Shown: positions 39,452 through 48,803 of the stretch, piece after piece
How positions within the stretch are numbered: the first letter of the stretch is position 1
How the letters are laid out: each line of letters opens with the position of its first letter
DNA from: Bacteroidota bacterium
Lineage (GTDB): Bacteria; Bacteroidota; Bacteroidia; Chitinophagales; Chitinophagaceae
Length of the DNA: 64,000 nt
Direction: 5' to 3'
Assembly (NCBI GenBank): GCA_020161535.1
Contig: JAIUNW010000005.1
Span: 1-64,000, forward strand
Notes under the pieces: generated by a model
What the model saw: the letters and a program-made list of their open reading frames with translations, nothing else
Database searches by the model: none
What the model was told of the DNA's origin: nothing
Translations under genes and position numbers: made by a program

Positions 39452-40504
39452 GTGGCTGAAAATAATCCCGTGAAAAAAATAGTCTTATTTGCATTAGCCC
39501 TCCTGGTACTGATCGCCGGCATTGGCGCCTGGCTGGTTGCCGGCCCGGGCACCAGCTTTGAAAAAAACACCTACTACCTCGAAATACCCACCGGCTCTAA
39601 TTACCAACAGTTATTGGAAAAAATTGAGGCCGAATCTATTTTCAGCCATCCATCGATTTTCAACCTGCTGGCCAAACAACTGGATTACCCGGCCCGGTTC
39701 AAAGCCGGCCGATACGCCATTCACAAAGGCAGCAGCTTACTTGCTGCGATTCGCATGCTGCGCAATGGCCGGCAGGAGCCGGTGAACCTGGTGATCACCA
39801 AACTGCGCACCAAAGAAGATTTCGCTTCATTGGCAGGTCGCAAATTGGAATTTGATAGCCTGGCATTTATCTCCTTCCTCAACAACAACGACAGCCTTCG
39901 TCGTTTTGGGTTCGACAGCAGCACCGTTATGGCCGCCGTACTACCCGATACCTATAGTTTTTATTGGAATATCCGGCCGGCTACCGTACTGGAGAAACTC
40001 GTCAAAGCGTATGACCAGTTCTGGACAGATGCCAGAAAACAACAGGCAGCCGCAGAGAAATTAAAGCCCCTGCAAGTATCCATCATCGCCTCGATTGTTG
40101 ACGAAGAAACCAATCGCCGCCAAGACATGGGCACCATTGCCAGCGTGTACATGAACCGACTCAACAAAGGCATGCGACTCGGCGCCGATCCCACGGTGAA
40201 ATTTGCCCTTCGCAATTTTGGTCTTAAACGCATTTACGAAAAACACCTGCAGGTAGAATCGCCGTATAATACCTATCGTGTTTACGGACTGCCACCCGGC
40301 CCTATCTGTACACCACAGAAAACAACGATCGACGAAGTATTGAATGCCCCTTCAACGAATTATCTTTTCTTTGTGGCCAAACCCGGTTTTTCGGGCGCAC
40401 ATGCATTTGCTGCCGATTACCAGGAACATTTAAAACTGGCCCGACAATACCAGGCTTTTCTTGATTCACTGATGAAAGCGAAAGCCGCCGACAGCGCGCG
40501 TTGA
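39452..40504 (+). CDS. mltG: Endolytic murein transglycosylase MltG
   Basis: 350 residues with a GTG start (no in-frame ATG nearby upstream; a second GTG is six codons on). One N-terminal membrane anchor (IVLFALALLVLIAGIGAWLV), a LysM-like region, then the YceG/MltG core: PDTYSFYWN, IIASIVDEETNRRQDMG with the catalytic glutamate, VYMNRLNKGMRLGADPTVKF, and YNTYRVYGLPPGPICTP. MltG cuts nascent glycan strands and sets their length. It is 106 bases after secG and followed within two bases by yihY. Confidence 0.9.
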   Translation: MAENNPVKKIVLFALALLVLIAGIGAWLVAGPGTSFEKNTYYLEIPTGSNYQQLLEKIEAESIFSHPSIFNLLAKQLDYPARFKAGRYAIHKGSSLLAAIRMLRNGRQEPVNLVITKLRTKEDFASLAGRKLEFDSLAFISFLNNNDSLRRFGFDSSTVMAAVLPDTYSFYWNIRPATVLEKLVKAYDQFWTDARKQQAAAEKLKPLQVSIIASIVDEETNRRQDMGTIASVYMNRLNKGMRLGADPTVKFALRNFGLKRIYEKHLQVESPYNTYRVYGLPPGPICTPQKTTIDEVLNAPSTNYLFFVAKPGFSGAHAFAADYQEHLKLARQYQAFLDSLMKAKAADSAR

Positions 40505-40505
40505 T

Positions 40506-41468
40506 ATGATAAAACTGGAGCGGATAATACGAAACAGCCTGCCCGTTCGCTTTGCCATTAGCCGGAGCAAAAAAATTGTTCTTCCCGGCTTCGAAGGGGT
40601 TCCACTGTATGATGTGATCAAGTTTTTCGTAAAGCAGGTACAGAAAGTGGGTTTGAACGACCGTGCTGCCGCCATTTCATTCAACCTGCTGATGGCCATA
40701 CCCGCGGCCACCATTTTTTTGTGCACCCTTATTCCCTATATGCCTTTCTCCAAGCAACTCTCATCAGAATTATTGTTGCTTACCAAAGATGTTACGCCCA
40801 ACCACAATACGTATATCCTGGTAAAAGATTTTTTAGAAGACTTTTTAGAAACACCGCGATCAGGCCTGCTTTCTTTCGGTTTCGTGGTGGCAGTATTTTA
40901 CGCATCGAACGCCGTGCTGGGTATCATGCGAACTTTCAACAAATCGCTGATGTATTCGGCCTCGCGAAATTTTTTTGAAAAACGCTGGGTGGCCATCCGC
41001 ATTACCAGCATCATCATTTTCTTAATACTCTGTGCCATCGTATTGATCCTCGCACAGGGCAATATCCTTACCTGGATGTTGGAGAAATTAAATATCAATA
41101 ACCCCGTTACCCGTTGGCTGGTGGCCAATCTTCGATGGGTATTGATCTTTGCACTGGTCTATTATAGCATTGCCATTATCTACAAATATGTTCCTTCTGT
41201 GCATGAAAAATGGCAACTGTCTTCGCCCGGCACTATTTTGGCCACGGGGCTCATCATTATCACTGTTTTCTTTTTCACCATTTGGGTGAACAAATTCAAC
41301 AACTTCAACAAAGTGTATGGTTCTATTGGCACTTTGCTGATCCTCATGTTGCTCATATACATCAGTTCATTGGTCTTATTAATTGGTTACGAATTGAATG
41401 TGAGTATACATTCCTTAAAGATGATGGCCGAACAAAGGGAAAAGTCCGAGAAAAACAACGCTTCCTGA
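40506..41468 (+). CDS. YihY/BrkB-family inner-membrane protein
   Basis: 320 residues. The N-terminal NDRAAAISFNLLMAIPAATI matches the YihY/virulence-factor BrkB signature, followed by about six membrane segments; WVNKFNNFNKVYGSIGTLLI LMLLIY is the second conserved block. The family was once called RNase BN in error. Its role is unknown, possibly a transporter. It starts two bases after mltG, so is likely in the same transcript. Confidence 0.88.
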   Translation: MIKLERIIRNSLPVRFAISRSKKIVLPGFEGVPLYDVIKFFVKQVQKVGLNDRAAAISFNLLMAIPAATIFLCTLIPYMPFSKQLSSELLLLTKDVTPNHNTYILVKDFLEDFLETPRSGLLSFGFVVAVFYASNAVLGIMRTFNKSLMYSASRNFFEKRWVAIRITSIIIFLILCAIVLILAQGNILTWMLEKLNINNPVTRWLVANLRWVLIFALVYYSIAIIYKYVPSVHEKWQLSSPGTILATGLIIITVFFFTIWVNKFNNFNKVYGSIGTLLILMLLIYISSLVLLIGYELNVSIHSLKMMAEQREKSEKNNAS

Positions 41469-41515
41469 TTTGCTCCTTTTTGTCGAACTTTATACTGCCA
41501 TCCAAATTTGATCGT

Positions 41516-42118
41516 ATGAAACCTGTCATCTGCCTCTTGCTGATCGCATTAACGGGTTTGGCATTTATACCCAATGCTGATCCGCTGCCCATCGGCTCTT
41601 CAATTCCGGCGGCAGCCGTTAAAATGAAAGATGTTTCCGGCAAAATCATCAGTCTGAACGATGTTAAAACAAACCAGGGATTGCTGGTTATGTTTTCTTG
41701 CAATACTTGTCCGTATGTGATCAAGAACCAGGAAAGAACAAAACAAACGGGCGACTATCTGCGGCAAAAAGGAATTGGCTTTGTGATCCTGAATTCAAAC
41801 GAAGGCAATCGTTCGAATGATGAATCGTACAAAGCGATGCAACACTATGCAAGTGCACAAGACTATCAATGGCCTTATGCGGTGGATAGCAACAATGAAC
41901 TTGCAGATGCATTTGGTGCCTCGCGCACGCCGGAAGTGTATCTGTTCGATGGAAAAGGAAAACTGGTTTATCGCGGCGCGATGGATGATAGTCCCGCAGA
42001 TCCCAGTAAAATCAGTCGCCAGCACCTCAAATTGGCGATCGATGAAATGTTGGCGGGCAAACCGGTATCGGTAGCCGAAAGTCGGTCAGTGGGTTGTGGC
42101 ATCAAGCGCAAGGAATGA
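41516..42118 (+). CDS. Secreted thioredoxin-fold protein (redoxin, CxxC)
   Basis: 200 residues from the ATG at 41516 with a signal peptide (MKPVICLLLIALTGLAFIPN). The core reads LLVMFSCNTCPYVIKNQERT (CNTC active site near residue 60), FVILNSNEGNRSNDESYKA and SRTPEVYLFDGKGKLVYRGA with the cis-proline after Thr. It resembles peroxiredoxin-like/AhpC-TSA thioredoxins in the periplasm. Its 3' end overlaps the convergent TlpA gene by 33 bases. Confidence 0.88.
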   Translation: MKPVICLLLIALTGLAFIPNADPLPIGSSIPAAAVKMKDVSGKIISLNDVKTNQGLLVMFSCNTCPYVIKNQERTKQTGDYLRQKGIGFVILNSNEGNRSNDESYKAMQHYASAQDYQWPYAVDSNNELADAFGASRTPEVYLFDGKGKLVYRGAMDDSPADPSKISRQHLKLAIDEMLAGKPVSVAESRSVGCGIKRKE

Positions 42119-42571
42119 GGCCTGAATTTCTGCTGTTGTCATCATGCGAGCCATGAATTGCCGATAATTGGTGGCCGGGTTGATGAACAAGGTAACAGGA
42201 ATGGCGCCGGACCAGGATTTATCGATCCGCGGACAAAACAGATCCGCATCCGTTTCGTTCAGCCAATAATGAGTAGCGGCTTGCAGGTTGTGTTTTCCAA
42301 CAAATATTTTTAACCGGTCGGGATAATAATCCGGCAAATCAAGACTAACCAGCACCAATTCCAGGTTTGGGTATTGCCGGGCGCCGGCAAGCAGGGCGGG
42401 TAATTCTTCCAAACAGGGTTTGCAAAAACTCGCCCAAAAATTAATAACCAGGGGCTTGGAACTGCTGCTGATATATTGCTCCAGCTCAGCAATGCTGCAT
42501 TTTTTAATCTCCTGGGCACCGGCCACTTGGGCCAGTGCAACAAAAAAACATATTATAAGGAATCGCCGCAT
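42086..42571 (-). CDS. TlpA-like periplasmic disulfide reductase
   Basis: 161 residues: a signal peptide (MRRFLIICFFVALAQVAGAQ), then thioredoxin fold with KPLVINFWASFCKPCLEELP (CKPC active site near residue 50) and IPVTLFINPATNYRQFMARM with cis-Pro. Such proteins reduce cysteine pairs in the periplasm, for example in cytochrome c maturation. Converges on a second thioredoxin-fold gene with 3' overlap. Confidence 0.88.
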   Translation of the reverse strand: MRRFLIICFFVALAQVAGAQEIKKCSIAELEQYISSSSKPLVINFWASFCKPCLEELPALLAGARQYPNLELVLVSLDLPDYYPDRLKIFVGKHNLQAATHYWLNETDADLFCPRIDKSWSGAIPVTLFINPATNYRQFMARMMTTAEIQASFLALDATTH

Positions 42572-42654
42572 GGTGGTTTGATCACAACAGTGCTGCCAAT
42601 TTAACGTTAATTAAAAACATAAAACAATGGCACGGTTATTTATAACAAATAGAC

Positions 42655-45600
42655 ATGGTTAAAAAAATCCTTACTATCCTCGGTATCAGCCTGGTTGTAC
42701 TCTTTGTGTTGGCCATCACCCTCCCCTTCGTGTTTGCCGGTAAAATCAAAGACCTGGCCCGGAAAGAAATGAATGAAAACCTGCGTGCGAAGTCCGGCTT
42801 CAGCGATGTATCCCTTTCGTTTTTTCGCCATTTTCCGCAAGTAAGTGTGGGACTTGATCAATTGTACATCACCGGTCCGGCAGATTTTGCCAAAGATACC
42901 CTGCTTGCGGCCGATCGGATTGATGTGGCCGTGAACCTGTTCAGCCTGATTGGCTCAGGCCCGATGGAGATCACCCATGTAATACTCGACGAACCGCGCA
43001 TTCACGCCATGGTCGATAAAGACGGAAGAGTAAACTGGGATATTACTAAACCATCTACCGATACCGCTACCAGCAAAAGCGAGAGCAAACCATTTACCAT
43101 TAACCTGAAAAAATACAGTATTCAGGATGGTACCATCCGCTATGATGATGAACAGGGCAATATGCACCTGGCACTTAGCAACCTCCACCACGAAGGCAGC
43201 GGCAATTTCAGCGCCGACAATTTTGTGTTGAAGACATCCACCAATATTGGCAGTTCCAATTTTACGATGGAAGGTGTGCCCTATCTCTACAATACCAAGG
43301 CCGATTTGACGGCCGACTTCGATATTAAATCAAACGAGAGCTTGTATAGTTTCAGTAAGGCAAAGATGACGCTGAATGAAATGGAAATAAATGCGGATGG
43401 GTTTTTCCAACTGGTGAACGACAGCACCTATAAAATGGATATCAAATTCAATACACCTTCCAATGATTTTAAAAATATATTGAGCCTGGTGCCGGCCGTT
43501 TATCAACACGATTTCAAAGACCTCAAAACCAAAGGCACGGCTGCGTTTGAAGGCATGGTAAAAGGTATTTATGATGGGCATCAAATGCCTGCCTATGATA
43601 TCAAAGCAACCATCAAAGACGGCTTTTTTCAATACCCTGATTTGCCCAAGCCCGTTCAAAATATCAACCTCGATTTACATGCCAGCAATAGCGACGGGCA
43701 GATGGACAACACTGTGATCGATATTTCCAAGGCCAATTTATCATTCGGTGATGAGCCCTTTAGCTTTCGCGTGTTGTATAAAAATCCTGAAACCGTTCAG
43801 TATATCGATGCAGCGGCCAAAGGCAAACTTGACCTCGGCAGCATTGGCCAGTTTATAAAACTCGACAAGGGCACGCGTATTGGCGGTATCATTAATGCTG
43901 ACATCAATGCAAAAGGAAACCTGAATGTGGTGTTACAACAAAAGCCCGGTCCCTTTGAAGCAAAGGGCTTGTTGGAAGTAGCGAATGCCTTATATGCATC
44001 GGGTGAATTTCCACAGCCCATCAAAAACGCCAGTGCAAAAATTGATATCAATAGTCCTGATGGCGTACCCGATCACACCGTTGTCAATATCCAGAACGGT
44101 CACCTTGAATTTGGTACCGATCCGATCGATTTCAGTTTGTACTTAACCAACCCGGCTACAGATCCGAGCTTCGATGGAAAAGTAAAAGGCAGTTTCCAAC
44201 TCGAAAGGGTGAAACAGTTTTACAGCTTCGAACCTGGTACCAGCCTCGATGGAAAACTGAATGCAGATGTCAGTTTCAAGGGGAAAAAATCAATGGTCGA
44301 CAAGAGCCAATATGATGCCATTCAAACAGCAGGAACGGTATTGGTACGCGATGTGGTGTACAAAAGCAAGGACTATCCCGATGGACTGCAACTCAAGCAG
44401 GCCGACCTTAATTTTACGCCCAGCACCATCAAAGTGCCCAATGCCAGCGGCAGTTTCAACGGAACCAATTTCAATGCCAGCGGCACGATAGATAACGCCA
44501 TTGGTTATGCGCTGAAAGACGAACCACTGGCCGCGAAACTGCAATTCAATGCCGATAAGATTGATTTGAATAAATGGATGGGGCAACCGGCAACCAATAG
44601 CAGTGCAGCGAGCGCCGACAGCAATGGCTCGGCGCCCACACCTGTTCCTGCCAACCTGAATGTGTTGCTGCAAACAACCATCAATGAACTGGTGTACGAT
44701 AAAGTCAATTACAACAATATCAAAGGCCAGGTTAAGATTGCCAACGAAACGGTTAGCCTGCAGAACCTGAACATGGATGCATTGGGTGGTTCCATTGGCT
44801 TGAATGGCACCTACTCTACCAAAGAAAGCAAACGCAAACCAGATATCTCTTTTCAATACCAACTGACCAATCTCGACGTAGCGCAAACATTCAACGCGTT
44901 TAATACGGTCAAATACCTGATGCCGATTGGGCAATTCATTTCCGGAAAAATGAGTTCAGCCATGGTGCTCGATGGAAAATTGGGCGATGACATGATGCCG
45001 CAATTGCCTTCGTTAACCGGCAATGGCAACCTGTTGGTGATTGATGGTTTTCTCAGCAAATTCAAACCGCTGGAAGAACTGGCCAGTAAGTTTCAAATCA
45101 AAGAATTGGAAAAGGTTAGTGTGAAAGACCTCAAAACCTGGTTTGAATTTGTGAAAGGAAAAGTGATGGTGAAACCATTCAAATTTAAAGTGGCCGATAT
45201 TGACATGGAGATTGGCGGCATGCATGGCTTTGACCAGAGCATCGACTACCTTATCAACCTGAAAGTGCCGCGATCAAAATTGGGGAGCCAGGCCAACCAA
45301 TTGGTCGACGGGCTGGCGGCCGATCTCAGCAAAAAAGGCCTCCCGATTAAGCTGGGTGAAACCGTCAATATCAAGGTAAATATGGGCGGTACCATCAGCC
45401 AGCCCAAACTACAATACAACCTGCAATCGAGCGGCGCCAGCCTGGCCGAAGAAGTAAAATCAAAGGCCGACAGTGTGATCACCGTAGCGAAAAATGAGAT
45501 CAAAGATTCGCTGCAATCCATTAAAAAACAGGCGGTTAAAGATGTAGAAAAAGCCATCACCGACCAGATTTTCGGCAAAAAAGACACAGCGGCCGGAAGC

Positions 45601-45708
45601 AGCCCCGAAATCTCCACGCCCAAGAAAGCCGAAGAGGCAGCGAAGGGCATTTTGAACAACCTCCTTAAAAAGAAGAAAAACAGCAGCGACAGCACCCAAA
45701 AGCAGTGA
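42655..45708 (+). CDS. AsmA-family protein (1017 aa)
   Basis: One N-terminal membrane anchor (ILTILGISLVVLFVLAITLP) and the AsmA start FAGKIKDLARKEMNENLRAK, then a long beta-rich body with repeated DLDLGSIGQFIKLDKGT-type phrases, an AsmA_2-like C-terminal region (LDAQTF; SYPKSIDYLINLKVPRSKLG-like patterns), and a Lys/Ala-rich coiled tail (about 930-1017). AsmA-like proteins are bridge-type lipid-transfer or outer-membrane assembly factors. The gene stands alone between TlpA and the pyrophosphatase. Exact cargo is unknown. Confidence 0.85.
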   Translation: MVKKILTILGISLVVLFVLAITLPFVFAGKIKDLARKEMNENLRAKSGFSDVSLSFFRHFPQVSVGLDQLYITGPADFAKDTLLAADRIDVAVNLFSLIGSGPMEITHVILDEPRIHAMVDKDGRVNWDITKPSTDTATSKSESKPFTINLKKYSIQDGTIRYDDEQGNMHLALSNLHHEGSGNFSADNFVLKTSTNIGSSNFTMEGVPYLYNTKADLTADFDIKSNESLYSFSKAKMTLNEMEINADGFFQLVNDSTYKMDIKFNTPSNDFKNILSLVPAVYQHDFKDLKTKGTAAFEGMVKGIYDGHQMPAYDIKATIKDGFFQYPDLPKPVQNINLDLHASNSDGQMDNTVIDISKANLSFGDEPFSFRVLYKNPETVQYIDAAAKGKLDLGSIGQFIKLDKGTRIGGIINADINAKGNLNVVLQQKPGPFEAKGLLEVANALYASGEFPQPIKNASAKIDINSPDGVPDHTVVNIQNGHLEFGTDPIDFSLYLTNPATDPSFDGKVKGSFQLERVKQFYSFEPGTSLDGKLNADVSFKGKKSMVDKSQYDAIQTAGTVLVRDVVYKSKDYPDGLQLKQADLNFTPSTIKVPNASGSFNGTNFNASGTIDNAIGYALKDEPLAAKLQFNADKIDLNKWMGQPATNSSAASADSNGSAPTPVPANLNVLLQTTINELVYDKVNYNNIKGQVKIANETVSLQNLNMDALGGSIGLNGTYSTKESKRKPDISFQYQLTNLDVAQTFNAFNTVKYLMPIGQFISGKMSSAMVLDGKLGDDMMPQLPSLTGNGNLLVIDGFLSKFKPLEELASKFQIKELEKVSVKDLKTWFEFVKGKVMVKPFKFKVADIDMEIGGMHGFDQSIDYLINLKVPRSKLGSQANQLVDGLAADLSKKGLPIKLGETVNIKVNMGGTISQPKLQYNLQSSGASLAEEVKSKADSVITVAKNEIKDSLQSIKKQAVKDVEKAITDQIFGKKDTAAGSSPEISTPKKAEEAAKGILNNLLKKKKNSSDSTQKQ

Positions 45709-45726
45709 TTTATAGGCCTTTCTCCC

Positions 45727-45734
45727 TATTTTTG
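45727..45734 (+). promoter_or_regulatory. -7 box TATTTTTG of the pyrophosphatase gene
   Basis: TATTTTTG matches TAnnTTTG exactly and would place the transcription start near 45741, about 28 bases before the ATG. A clear -33 TTTG is not present. Confidence 0.45.
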
Positions 45735-45768
45735 CCCACTCTAAAATTTTTGTTAACAAGATTTTACT

Positions 45769-48159
45769 ATGGACAAATTGTTTTACCTGGTCCCCGTTTT
45801 TGGTGTGATCGGCTTGCTGTATACGATGCTGAAATTTGCCTGGGTATCCAAGCAGGATGCAGGCTCTGATCGCATGAAAGAAATCAGCCGTTACATCGCA
45901 GAAGGTGCAATGGCGTTTCTGAAAGCTGAGTGGAAGATACTGGGCTATTTCGTGGTGATTGTCGCCATTCTGCTGGGCTTTATGGCCAGCCGCAATGAGC
46001 ATTCCCATTGGAGCATTGCTGTTGCCTTTGTGATTGGCGCCGTATTCAGTGCGTTGGCGGGTTATATCGGCATGCGCATCGCCACCAAATCGAATGTACG
46101 TACGGCCCATGCCGCCCGTACCAGTTTGTCCAAGGCATTGCAGGTATCGTTTACCGGCGGTTCAGTAATGGGCCTCGGTGTTGCCGGCCTTGCGGTGTTG
46201 GGACTTGGTTCCCTGTTCATTGTGCTGGTGATGGCGTTTGCGCCGGGTCTGGCTGCCAATGACCACCTGGTAGGTAAAGCGATTGAAGTACTGACTGGTT
46301 TCTCGCTCGGTGCTGAATCGATTGCCCTTTTTGCCCGTGTAGGCGGTGGTATCTACACCAAGGCCGCTGATGTGGGTGCCGACCTTGTGGGTAAAGTGGA
46401 AGCCGGTATTCCGGAAGATGATCCCCGCAACCCCGCTACCATTGCCGACAACGTGGGTGATAACGTAGGTGATGTAGCCGGTATGGGTGCCGATTTGTTC
46501 GGTTCTTATGTGGCTACTGTTTTGGCCACCATGGTACTGGGACAGGAAACCCAAGCGAACGATGCGTTCAATGGCTTCTCGCCCATCTTGCTGCCTATGC
46601 TGATTGCCGGCGCAGGTATTATCTTTTCCATAGTGGGTACCTGGTTTGTAAGGATTTCAGAAAACGCCGGTATTAGTACCGACGCTGTACAAAAAGCCCT
46701 GAACATGGGTAACTGGGGTTCGATTGTGCTTACTGCTATCGCCTCTTTTTTCCTGGTACAATATGTTCTGCCCGAAACCCCTATGCAACTGCGTGGGTTT
46801 GAATTTACCCGGATGGACGTTTTCTACGCCATTGTGGTTGGATTGGTAGTGGGCACCCTGATGAGCATTATTACTGAATACTATACCGCGATGGGCAAAC
46901 GCCCGGTGATGAGCATCATCCGCCAATCGGCTACCGGCCATGCAACTAACGTGATTGGTGGTTTGGCTGTGGGTATGGAGTCGACCTTCCTGCCTATTCT
47001 GGTATTGGCCGGCGGTATTTTCGGTTCTTATTATTTCGCCGGTTTATATGGGGTGGCGATAGCGGCTGCCGGTATGATGGCCACCACGGCCATGCAATTG
47101 GCCATTGATGCTTTCGGACCGATCGCCGACAATGCCGGTGGTATTGCCGAAATGAGCGAATTGCCCAAAGAAGTGCGCGAAAAAACCGACGTACTCGATG
47201 CTGTTGGTAATACGACTGCTGCTACAGGTAAAGGTTTTGCGATTGCTTCTGCAGCCCTCACTTCCCTGGCCTTGTTTGCGGCCTTTGTGGGTGTAGCAGG
47301 CATCAAAGGCATCGATATTTATAAAGCCGATGTGCTGGCCGCTCTTTTCATTGGGGGCATGATTCCCTTTATTTTCTCTTCACTGGCCATTCGTGCCGTG
47401 GGTGAAGCGGCCATGGCGATGGTAGAAGAAGTGCGCCGCCAGTTCCGCAGCATTCCTGGCATCATGGAAGGCACCGGCAAGCCGGAATACGACAAGTGCG
47501 TAGCGATTTCAACCGAGGCATCGATCAAGAAAATGATGTTGCCTGGTGCCATTGCGATTGTTTCGCCCCTGGTGATGGGATTCCTTTTTGGCCCTGAGGC
47601 GCTTGGCGGTTTCCTGGCGGGTGCAACCGTGAGCGGCGTACTGATGGGTATGTTCCAGAACAATGCTGGTGGTGCGTGGGACAATGCGAAGAAATCGTTC
47701 GAGAAAGGTGTTACCATCAATGGCGAAGTGTATTACAAGAAATCAGAGCCGCACAAAGCATCGGTAACCGGTGATACCGTGGGTGATCCCTTTAAAGACA
47801 CTTCCGGTCCGTCGATGAATATCCTGATCAAATTGATGAGCATTGTATCGTTGGTAATTGCGCCCACCCTGGCTGATATTCACCATACCAAGGCCCAAAC
47901 GAGCCAGGTAGAGAAAGACATTCGCATTGAGAATGTGCAATTGTCGTCGCCCGCCGAAGCTGATACCGAGCGGCTGATCGCTGTGTTGAAAGCTGATGGT
48001 TATGAGCAGGCTGGCAAACTGGATGTGCAGTATGCCAAAGGGGTGTTGACCGTGAATGGCAAAGACCTGGGTGCAGAAGAAGTTAAGAAATATGAAAAAT
48101 TCCTTCCCGTTGGTTCAGATCGCATTTTGCGCATCAGTACGAACGTAGAAAAGAATTAG
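45769..48159 (+). CDS. hppA: Membrane-bound pyrophosphatase, K+-dependent type
   Basis: 796 residues with about 16 membrane segments. Catalytic loops are intact: [47 protein letters not shown], and [16 protein letters not shown]. The segment [13 protein letters not shown] has Ala where K+-independent enzymes have Lys, so this is a K+-dependent form; these pump Na+ or H+ (or both). The C-terminal 75 residues (after about 720) are a soluble extension with [20 protein letters not shown] and [11 protein letters not shown] that I do not recognise. It uses PPi from biosynthesis to energise the membrane. A terminator follows at 48195. Confidence 0.92.
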   Translation: MDKLFYLVPVFGVIGLLYTMLKFAWVSKQDAGSDRMKEISRYIAEGAMAFLKAEWKILGYFVVIVAILLGFMASRNEHSHWSIAVAFVIGAVFSALAGYIGMRIATKSNVRTAHAARTSLSKALQVSFTGGSVMGLGVAGLAVLGLGSLFIVLVMAFAPGLAANDHLVGKAIEVLTGFSLGAESIALFARVGGGIYTKAADVGADLVGKVEAGIPEDDPRNPATIADNVGDNVGDVAGMGADLFGSYVATVLATMVLGQETQANDAFNGFSPILLPMLIAGAGIIFSIVGTWFVRISENAGISTDAVQKALNMGNWGSIVLTAIASFFLVQYVLPETPMQLRGFEFTRMDVFYAIVVGLVVGTLMSIITEYYTAMGKRPVMSIIRQSATGHATNVIGGLAVGMESTFLPILVLAGGIFGSYYFAGLYGVAIAAAGMMATTAMQLAIDAFGPIADNAGGIAEMSELPKEVREKTDVLDAVGNTTAATGKGFAIASAALTSLALFAAFVGVAGIKGIDIYKADVLAALFIGGMIPFIFSSLAIRAVGEAAMAMVEEVRRQFRSIPGIMEGTGKPEYDKCVAISTEASIKKMMLPGAIAIVSPLVMGFLFGPEALGGFLAGATVSGVLMGMFQNNAGGAWDNAKKSFEKGVTINGEVYYKKSEPHKASVTGDTVGDPFKDTSGPSMNILIKLMSIVSLVIAPTLADIHHTKAQTSQVEKDIRIENVQLSSPAEADTERLIAVLKADGYEQAGKLDVQYAKGVLTVNGKDLGAEEVKKYEKFLPVGSDRILRISTNVEKN

Positions 48160-48194
48160 TTTTACAAGAGAATCTAATCAGATACTAAATACCA

Positions 48195-48228
48195 AAAGTC
48201 CGCGGGTGTCTACCCGGGGACTTTTTTT
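48195..48228 (+). terminator. Terminator of the pyrophosphatase gene
   Basis: AAAGTCC and GGACTTT arms with an inner GGGT-GTCT-ACCC stem are followed by a run of T (CTTTTTTTAT). It lies 36 bases after the stop. Confidence 0.85.
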
Positions 48229-48736
48229 TATCTGAAATAAAATTTTACGATGGACATTTATCTTCATCGAATTTCAAATTGGTAAATCGTAGATATTTTC
48301 TTTAATGCATAGGTCTTCGATAAAGAAACCGAACAATTGCCTGTAGCGATCTTCTCATGACTTACAGTATTGTCGTCTATTGAAACCGCCATACCTACTA
48401 GTAAACTTTTGACTCATCGCCGCGAAAACACCTGAGAGCTTGCTTTCAATAAAAGTTGCTGAATCTACTGTCAAATTTTCCTTCAGTTGTTTTAAGCCTG
48501 TCGCCATAGCAAAATGAGCTGTCCAATTATTTTTTTTGCGCACAGCTGAGCTGTATGACTAAGCTGTACAGGCAGTTTAGTCATGCGCATTAAAGGATTG
48601 GCATATGCCTGTATAAATGACAATTACAACGGCCGCAAATTGTTTGAAGTCCTTCGCACAAAACAACGCGTTTCCACCTGCGATGCGTCAAAACCACCAC
48701 GATTCAACAAAGCATTTCATTCACCAGTTCAAAAAT
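48229..48736. other. Intergenic region with inverted repeats and doubtful small frames
   Basis: About 500 bases between two terminators. A leftward frame at 48355-48543 (MRKKNNWTAHFAMATGLKQL...) and a rightward one at 48583-48738 (MRIKGLAYACINDNYNGRKL...) are open but short and recognised by nothing I know. Around 48538-48588 there is a nested structure: GCGCA/TGCGC outer arms, ACAGCTGAGCTGT (a 6+1+6 palindrome) and ATGACTAA/TTAGTCAT. These may be remnants of a mobile element. I see no promoter. Confidence 0.5.
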
Positions 48737-48770
48737 GAAAAGGGGCTGCCTCCGTAGAGACAGCCCCTTT
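48737..48770 (-). terminator. Terminator of the SusCD operon
   Basis: AAAAGGGGCTG and CAGCCCCTTTT arms (11 bases, perfect) with an inner CTC/GAG pairing and a T-run in the leftward reading direction. It lies 34 bases downstream of the SusD-like stop. Confidence 0.85.
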
Positions 48771-48803
48771 TATATGGGCGATTAAACGCCTTGCAATATT
48801 TGC

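Noticed and set aside
44290..44934. A 214-residue leftward frame within the AsmA gene
   Set aside because: Same reason: the AsmA frame is continuous with domain motifs, the reverse frame has none.
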